NCBI GenBank assembly: GCA_019309665.1 | Contig: JAFDFV010000092.1 | Location: 1 to 11,043, forward strand | Direction: 5' to 3' | Length of the DNA: 11,043 nt | Source of the DNA: Deltaproteobacteria bacterium | GTDB lineage: Bacteria; Desulfobacterota; Desulfobacteria; Desulfobacterales; ETH-SRB1 | Shown: one piece after another, positions 7,205-11,043 of the stretch | Position numbering within the stretch: position 1 is the first letter of the stretch | Layout: every line of letters starts with the position of its first letter | Notes under the pieces: generated by a model | The model's input: only the letters and a program-made list of their open reading frames with translations | What the model was told of the DNA's origin: nothing | The model's database searches: none | Program-made: the position numbers and the translations under genes

Positions 7205-7232
7205 TTGACTTGTCGTGAAGGATACCGATAAT
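7205..7232 (+). promoter_or_regulatory. Predicted sigma70-type promoter of the RR-repeat gene
   Basis: TTGACT (7205-7210) and GATAAT (7227-7232) are separated by 16 nt and each matches the consensus at 5 of 6 bases. Transcription would begin near 7239, giving a leader of about 90 nt before the TTG start at 7330. Prediction only. Confidence 0.5.
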
Positions 7233-7329
7233 TACATCCATTAAAGTTTTAATTTGATTCAGAAATTTCAGTAAACAAATTTGATTTTTCACATCTTCAG
7301 CCGAAACTTTAAAATAAGGAGTTACTTTT

Positions 7330-7602
7330 TTGAGCATTGCATCTGCTGTTTTAACAATAATAGATTATGGTGGCAGACGTTCGGGTATTGACAGGCGACA
7401 ATTTTCTTATACAGAACACATTCCTGCACGAAGATCAAATAAGGACCGCAGAAGTAAACTAGATCGTAGAAATGGATTGGATCGCAGGACGACCGAAGGT
7501 AGTATGAAAATCAAAAAAATAGATGGAAAAAAAAATAAAGATCGAAGATGTTTTATTGAACGCAGGACTTCATTCGCAACTGTTTCGGCAGCTATAAACT
7601 AA
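7330..7602 (+). CDS. Small arginine-rich protein with repeated (D/E)RR units, function unknown
   Basis: A 90-residue basic protein. I recognise this style of sequence (GGRRSGIDRRQFSY, then spaced DRR units) as a conserved small-protein type in Desulfobacterota, but no function is known to me. RR pairs occur at 16-17, 22-23, 34-35, 40-41, 46-47, 52-53, 72-73 and 78-79, so the units are mostly spaced by 6 residues (18 nt), e.g. DRRSKLDRRNGLDRR at 39-53. There is no signal peptide, membrane segment or cysteine pair (one Cys, residue 74). The TTG start is chosen because AAGGAG (7316-7321) lies 8 nt upstream and an in-frame stop at 7315 excludes a longer form. A predicted promoter precedes it. The regular Arg/Asp pattern could bind nucleic acid, a nucleotide such as c-di-GMP (RR pairs are ligands in PilZ proteins) or acidic lipid; all of that is inference. 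Confidence 0.72.
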   Translation: MSIASAVLTIIDYGGRRSGIDRRQFSYTEHIPARRSNKDRRSKLDRRNGLDRRTTEGSMKIKKIDGKKNKDRRCFIERRTSFATVSAAIN

Positions 7603-7630
7603 GGATCCCTCCGGTTAATCACGCTTGCAG

Positions 7631-7645
7631 CGGAAACGCCTTCCG
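7631..7645. terminator. Short hairpin downstream of the RR-repeat gene, weak terminator candidate
   Basis: CGGAA (7631-7635) and TTCCG (7641-7645) form a 5-bp stem with a 5-nt loop, 28 nt after the stop codon. There is no run of T directly after it, so intrinsic termination is doubtful. The right arm overlaps the start of the 21-bp inverted repeat. Confidence 0.25.
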
Positions 7646-7661
7646 TAAACGCTTACAATTT
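7641..7661 (-). repeat. Right arm of 21-bp inverted repeat
   Basis: Reverse complement of 6788-6808 with a single mismatch. The arm itself holds the small dyad GTAAACGCTTAC (7644-7655). Its reverse complement contains CGTTTACGG, a word also found at 10023-10031, linking it to the GTTTACG heptamer family. It ends 5 bp before the -35 box of the TPR lipoprotein promoter. Confidence 0.85.
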
Positions 7662-7666
7662 ATTTA

Positions 7667-7695
7667 TTGATTCAAATTGTTATTAAAGATATACT
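7667..7695 (+). promoter_or_regulatory. Predicted sigma70-type promoter of the TPR lipoprotein gene
   Basis: TTGATT (7667-7672, 4/6) and TATACT (7690-7695, 5/6) are separated by 17 nt. Transcription would start near 7702, giving a leader of about 40 nt. The leader contains CTCC (7714-7717), which could pair with the GGAG of the ribosome binding site (7730-7733), but the stem is too short to claim regulation. Confidence 0.5.
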
Positions 7696-7741
7696 TTTAA
7701 AATTTACAAATAACTCCTCAACTATTCATGGAGGTTTTTAA

Positions 7742-10021
7742 ATGGGGTATTTTAAGACTTTTTGTATGGTTGGTTTATTAGCACTAATTACAATATATGG
7801 ATGCTCGTCTGATGAAGAAAAAAAACTGACTTATCTCGAAAAAGGTAAAACCTATTTTGAAAAAGGAGAATACAAAAGCGCGGAAATTGAGTTAAAAAAT
7901 GCTATACAAATTGATCAAGAATATATCGAGGCATATTCGAACTTAGGTGAAACCTATCTTAAACTTGGAAATGCTCAAGAGGCTTTTAGAACATTTTTAA
8001 TGCTTGCAAAACTAGATCCTGACAACACTGATGTTCAGTTAAAACTGGCTGGTTTTTATTTTCTTGGAAAAAAATTTAAAGAATCCAGGGAAAAAGTTGA
8101 TTTAGTTTTAAATATAGAGCCGAATAATATAGAGGCGTTATTGGTACTAGCCGGCATATTGGATCAGGAAAAAAATCTGCATGAAGCCGCCACTGTATTT
8201 GAAAAGATTATTGGACTCGATAGCAAACAAATCCGCGCTTATATTGGGTTGTCCCGTGTTATGGCTCGCCAGGGAAAGCTTACAGAGGCTGAAAAAAAAT
8301 TAAAGGCCGCAATTGATATTTCTCCGGATTCTATACAGCCACATATTTCTCTTTTCAGTTTCTATTTAAATAAAAAAGATTATGCTAGTGCCGAAGTCGA
8401 AATAAAACAAACCATTAAGCTTAATCCTGGAAATGCTGATCTTTACATTATTCTCGGCAACTTTTATTTTTCACAGAAAAACAAGGATAAGGCGGAAAAA
8501 GCATATCTTAAAGCAATTGAAACTGATCCAAAAAATATAAAACCATATATGGTTATAGCTGGATTTTATGATAGTTCCGGTATCAAGGATAAAGCTTTAT
8601 CAATGTTTAATAAAGCGCTTGATATACATCCCGAAGATATTAGAATTATGGATACAATAGCCAGATTCCATTTTAAGAATAGAAATATTGATGAGGCAGA
8701 AAATTATATAAATAATATTTTAGAAAAAAGACCGAAGTATTTTCCGACCAGAATGCTTAAAGGAGAAGTTTTTGTTCTAAAACAAAAGTTTTCGGAAGCA
8801 ATTGAATTATTCGACATTTTAATTAAAGAAGAACCTGGGTCTGCGCGCGCCCATTATTTCAAAGGGCTTGCTCATATTGGAAAAAATGAACATCAAATAG
8901 CAAAAACAGCCATTGTGAAGGCAATTGAATTAAAACCAAAATACATGGAAGCAAAAATACTTTTAGCAGAAATTTATCTCCGTGAGCGCAATTTTGATTT
9001 AGCTATAAAAGAGAGCGAAGATGTTATTGCAATTCTGCCGAATAATTACAAAGCAAAACTTATTGCCGGCAATGCATATATGAATCAGCGTAAGTTTAAA
9101 AACGCACAGGATATGTTTGAATCATTGATAAAGATAGATCCGGATAACCCAGCAGCTTACTTCAGAATAGGCCTTATTAATCGTTTTCAAAAAAAATATG
9201 ATCTTGCTCTATCTAACTTTGAAAAGGCTCTGTCAATAAACAATAAACTCATGGATGTGTTTGCCAATATTGTCCTTGTTCATGCTGCTAAGAAAGAGTT
9301 CGACATTGCAATCAATAAATGTGAAACACAGATAGAAATAGTAAAAGATAATCCTGCACTTTTAGCAATAGTTCATGATTTAAAAGGTGGGTTATACTTA
9401 GCTCAGAAGAAAAAAATTAAAGCAGAAGAATCATTTAAAAAGGCTTTAGAAGAATATCCGGATTTTTTAAAGCCGTATTATTCTCTGGCTAAAATATATG
9501 TTCTTGATAAGAAACAGGATAAAGCCGTTGAACAATACAAAGCCATTCTTGAGAAAAATCCCAAACAGGCAGGCCCTCATATGCTTATTGGAATTATTTA
9601 CGACATGCAGAAACGTTTTGATCTCTCGGAAAAACATTACAGGGCTGCGCTTGATATAAATCCGGATTTTGCACCCGCAGCAAACAATTTGGCATATTTG
9701 CTCGCGTTGAGAGACAAAAACCTTAATGAAGCATTGGCTCTTTCTCAAATGGCAAAAGAAAAACTTCCGGACGATCCTGGAGTAATGGATACTCTGGGAT
9801 TTGTTTACTACAAAAAAGGCCTATATGATAGCGCCATACAGGAATTTACAGACAGCCTTGAAAAGATACCTGACAATGCGACCATACACTATCATCTTGG
9901 CATGGCCTACTATAAAAAGGGGAATAAAGAGCTTGCCGGAAATGAACTTGAGAAAGCTCTCAGCCTTGATGATGGTTTTGATGGTTCCGAGGAGGCGAGG
10001 AAGATATTGTCTGAACTGTAA
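7742..10021 (+). CDS. TPR-array lipoprotein, PrsT-like (PEP-CTERM/exosortase-associated type)
   Basis: A 759-residue lipoprotein. Residues 1-20 form a signal peptide and the likely lipidated residue is Cys21 (IYGCSSDEEKK; Tyr before Gly is unusual for a lipobox). Almost all the rest is 21 consecutive TPRs of about 34 residues, from about residue 29 to 745 (first unit begins LTYLEKGKTYFEKGEYKSAE, last has HYHLGMAYYKKGNKELAGNE). The protein ends EEARKILSEL. Canonical TPR positions (Gly/Ala-8, Ala-20, Pro-32) are well kept. Such a superhelix serves as a protein-binding scaffold facing the periplasm or outer membrane. Architecture resembles PrsT, found near exosortase/EPS loci, but PrsT is usually longer (about 900) and no exosortase is visible here. 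The ATG at 7742 has GGAGG (7730-7734) 7 nt upstream. It appears monocistronic. Confidence 0.88.
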   Translation: MGYFKTFCMVGLLALITIYGCSSDEEKKLTYLEKGKTYFEKGEYKSAEIELKNAIQIDQEYIEAYSNLGETYLKLGNAQEAFRTFLMLAKLDPDNTDVQLKLAGFYFLGKKFKESREKVDLVLNIEPNNIEALLVLAGILDQEKNLHEAATVFEKIIGLDSKQIRAYIGLSRVMARQGKLTEAEKKLKAAIDISPDSIQPHISLFSFYLNKKDYASAEVEIKQTIKLNPGNADLYIILGNFYFSQKNKDKAEKAYLKAIETDPKNIKPYMVIAGFYDSSGIKDKALSMFNKALDIHPEDIRIMDTIARFHFKNRNIDEAENYINNILEKRPKYFPTRMLKGEVFVLKQKFSEAIELFDILIKEEPGSARAHYFKGLAHIGKNEHQIAKTAIVKAIELKPKYMEAKILLAEIYLRERNFDLAIKESEDVIAILPNNYKAKLIAGNAYMNQRKFKNAQDMFESLIKIDPDNPAAYFRIGLINRFQKKYDLALSNFEKALSINNKLMDVFANIVLVHAAKKEFDIAINKCETQIEIVKDNPALLAIVHDLKGGLYLAQKKKIKAEESFKKALEEYPDFLKPYYSLAKIYVLDKKQDKAVEQYKAILEKNPKQAGPHMLIGIIYDMQKRFDLSEKHYRAALDINPDFAPAANNLAYLLALRDKNLNEALALSQMAKEKLPDDPGVMDTLGFVYYKKGLYDSAIQEFTDSLEKIPDNATIHYHLGMAYYKKGNKELAGNELEKALSLDDGFDGSEEARKILSEL

Positions 10022-10022
10022 T

Positions 10023-10133
10023 CGTTTACGGTTTTACGGTTCACAGTTAACGGTTGATCAAAAAAATATCAGCCAGAGGCTAACAAGAAGCAAGAGGCTC
10101 AGTTGTGAGAACTGTAAACCGTAAACTGTTACG
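10023..10133. repeat. GTTTACG-type heptamer repeats in inverted orientation, convergent gap
   Basis: On the plus strand the words GTTTACG, GTTTTACG, GTTCACA, GTTAACG, GTTGATC run from 10024 to 10059. On the minus strand CGTAACA, GTTTACG, GTTTACA, GTTCTCA run from 10133 to 10106. The two halves can pair: 10033-10048 is complementary to 10110-10125 at 15 of 16 positions. The enclosed sequence has two AGAGGCT words. The block lies between the convergent TPR lipoprotein and amidase genes and might slow or terminate transcription from both sides, although no T-run follows either stem. Confidence 0.8.
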
Positions 10134-10150
10134 TCAAATGAAATGTCTTT

Positions 10151-10187
10151 CTACCTTCAGCCTTCTACCTTTCACCTAATCTACCTA
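10151..10187. repeat. CTACCTT heptamer repeat overlapping the amidase 3' end
   Basis: Words CTACCTT (10151), CAGCCTT (10158), CTACCTT (10165), TCACCTA (10172) and a 9-nt unit ATCTACCTA (10179) follow one another. The stop codon (10165-10167, minus strand) and the final residues LGRLGER of the amidase frame are encoded within this array, so the original C-terminus of the amidase may have been replaced or extended by the repeat. Confidence 0.75.
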
Positions 10188-11043
10188 AATAGTTTGGATT
10201 TGTTTCCTTAATATACTTTTTAATCCCATTGACTATGGCTTCACACAATCGTTTTTGATATTTTGAATTTATTAATCTTTTACATTCTTTTGGATTACTT
10301 ATAAATGAGGTTTCTATCAGGATAGCAGGCATCTGAGCTCCGAGAAGAACATAAAACGGAGCCTGCTTAACTCCTTTATTATTTATTCTGCTATATTTAT
10401 TCTTTTTTAGGCAGTTGCACAAAGCTGTCTGAACATGGCCGGCAAGACGGCTGGACATTCTGCATTAGATCACTTAAGATTGTCTGAAGATCGCTTATAT
10501 TTTTTGTAGATGTGGCATTTTCACGCGCGGCTACTAAAATGGATTCATCATCTGTGGCAAGATTGAGGAAATATGTCTCAATTCCGAATGCCCTCCTGCT
10601 TCTTGCGGCATTTGTGTGTATTGATATAAAAAGGTCTGCATTTTTTGTGTTTGCAATAGCTGTTCTTTCTTCCAAAGTTAAATACCGGTCACGAGTTCTG
10701 GTAAGAAATACTTCACATTGCAGCTCTTTACGAATCTTTTTTGCAAGCTCCTTGGCTATCTTAAGAACAACATCTTTTTCATAAACGCCCTTAAGATACC
10801 CTGATGCCCCTCTATCACGCCCGCCATGACCCGGATCTATAACTATACAGTTAACTCCAAGGGCAAGCTGTTTTGCTAAAGCGCTTGTTGTAAACTTTTT
10901 GCCCTTCTCAGCGGTCTTTAACTCTGATATTTTTCTCTTTGCTTCCGTTCCCCAGACATCAATAACAATTCTGAATGGGTTTTTAAGAGAAAAGATTTTA
11001 TAGGTTTTAAAAGACTTTATATCAACTACGACTCGAACCATAT
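10165..11043 (-). pseudogene. N-acetylmuramoyl-L-alanine amidase (AmiC/Amidase_3 type), frameshifted, 5' end outside window
   Basis: A periplasmic zinc amidase that cleaves the MurNAc-L-Ala bond of peptidoglycan. The upstream frame (11043 to 10397) starts within an AMIN-like domain (RVVVDIKSFKTYKIFSLKNP and RIVIDVWG); the Met at 11041 is probably internal. It continues into the catalytic domain with zinc ligands His in IDPGHGG (residue 72 from 11041), Glu in GVYEKD (88) and His in SIHTNA (142). After SDLMQN it changes frame: the rest of the family sequence (SSRLAGHVQTAL, then APFYVLLGAQMPAILIETSF with the catalytic Glu) continues from 10455 to 10165 in another frame. The junction around 10460-10453 also seems to lack about five residues normally found between SDLMQN and SSRLA, so a deletion of about 14 nt fits better than a one-base error. 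Without correction the first product lacks the catalytic Glu. A sequencing error or an unusual overlapping second start (ATG at 10458) cannot be excluded. Confidence 0.85.

Larger units (their letters stand above)
6604..7329. other. 726-bp AT-rich divergent intergenic region with dense repeats
   Basis: No convincing protein gene lies here. It separates the leftward gspF operon from the rightward RR-repeat gene. Reading left to right it holds the gspF leader with a dyad (6641-6660), the gspF promoter (6677-6705), four copies of an 8-bp repeat (6755-6786), one arm of a 21-bp inverted repeat (6788-6808), an 18-bp palindrome (6881-6898), many TAATTA-type words through about 7035, a nested inverted-repeat block (7050-7200), and the promoter of the next gene (7205-7232). 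A 61-codon minus-strand frame (7152-7337) is judged spurious because it has no ribosome binding site and runs through the inverted repeats. Confidence 0.8.

Noticed and set aside
7152..7337. 61-codon minus-strand open frame in the divergent region
   Set aside because: No Shine-Dalgarno site before its ATG, it overlaps the start of the better-supported RR-repeat gene, and its 3' half is made of the inverted-repeat block.
9467..9748. 93-codon minus-strand frame inside the TPR gene
   Set aside because: Antisense to well-conserved TPR coding sequence, with no ribosome binding site or recognisable motif.
9801..10124. Plus-strand frame overlapping the end of the TPR gene
   Set aside because: Runs out of frame through TPR coding sequence and then through the heptamer repeat; no start signal.
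10022..10164. Intrinsic terminator for the TPR gene or the amidase
   Set aside because: The only stem has a loop of about 60 nt and no following T-run on either strand, so it was kept as a repeat rather than called a terminator.
10165..10458. Independent 97-residue protein with its own start at 10458
   Set aside because: Its sequence is the C-terminal third of an Amidase_3 domain and continues the upstream frame; it is better explained as the second piece of a frameshifted gene.
10512..10784. 90-codon plus-strand frame inside the amidase
   Set aside because: Antisense to the conserved zinc-amidase motifs; a shadow frame.

Overview
This AT-rich window looks like a chromosome segment from a Gram-negative bacterium of the Desulfobacterota (former Deltaproteobacteria). 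That placement is inferred from gene content and order and from the intergenic repeat style; no rRNA or other phylogenetic marker is present. It holds ten genes: eight apparently intact, one cut by the left edge, and one both frameshifted and cut by the right edge.

Positions 1-6603 (minus strand) form one operon for an envelope-spanning type II secretion / type IV pilus-like machine. In transcription order it encodes GspF (inner-membrane platform), GspE/PilB (assembly ATPase), PilM (actin-like cytoplasmic ring), PilN and PilO (inner-membrane alignment proteins), a PilP/GspC-like periplasmic connector, and the N-terminal 281 residues of a lipoprotein secretin with a TPR region ahead of its secretin N-domain. 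The order resembles what I remember of the Geobacter Oxp/Pul-type secretion cluster. No pilin, pseudopilin, prepilin peptidase or retraction ATPase is in the window. The ATPase starts with two tandem 24-residue motifs that fit the MshEN cyclic-di-GMP-binding signature, so the machine may respond to c-di-GMP. A good sigma70-type promoter (6705-6677) and a 20-bp dyad lie upstream of gspF.

Positions 6604-7329 are a 726-bp AT-rich divergent intergenic region. It is packed with an 8-bp tandem repeat, an 18-bp perfect palindrome, nested inverted repeats and two promoters facing outward. A small arginine-rich protein gene with repeated RR units (7330-7602) follows, with its own promoter and a strong Shine-Dalgarno site before a TTG start. 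A 21-bp inverted repeat (20/21 identical, 6788-6808 and 7641-7661) brackets this region and gene.

Positions 7742-10021 (plus strand) encode a lipoprotein of 21 consecutive TPRs resembling the PEP-CTERM-system protein PrsT. Convergent to it, 10165-11043 is an AmiC-type N-acetylmuramoyl-L-alanine amidase whose frame is broken near 10457, separating the zinc ligands from the catalytic glutamate. The 143-bp convergent gap carries an inverted repeat built from 7-nt words.

The most unusual theme is a set of sequence-unrelated but rhythm-sharing short repeats: several families of degenerate heptanucleotide words (AGCTAAN, GAAATTN, GTTTACG, CTACCTT) plus one octanucleotide, sitting at gene 3' ends and intergenic spaces. 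One of them encodes the last residues of the amidase.
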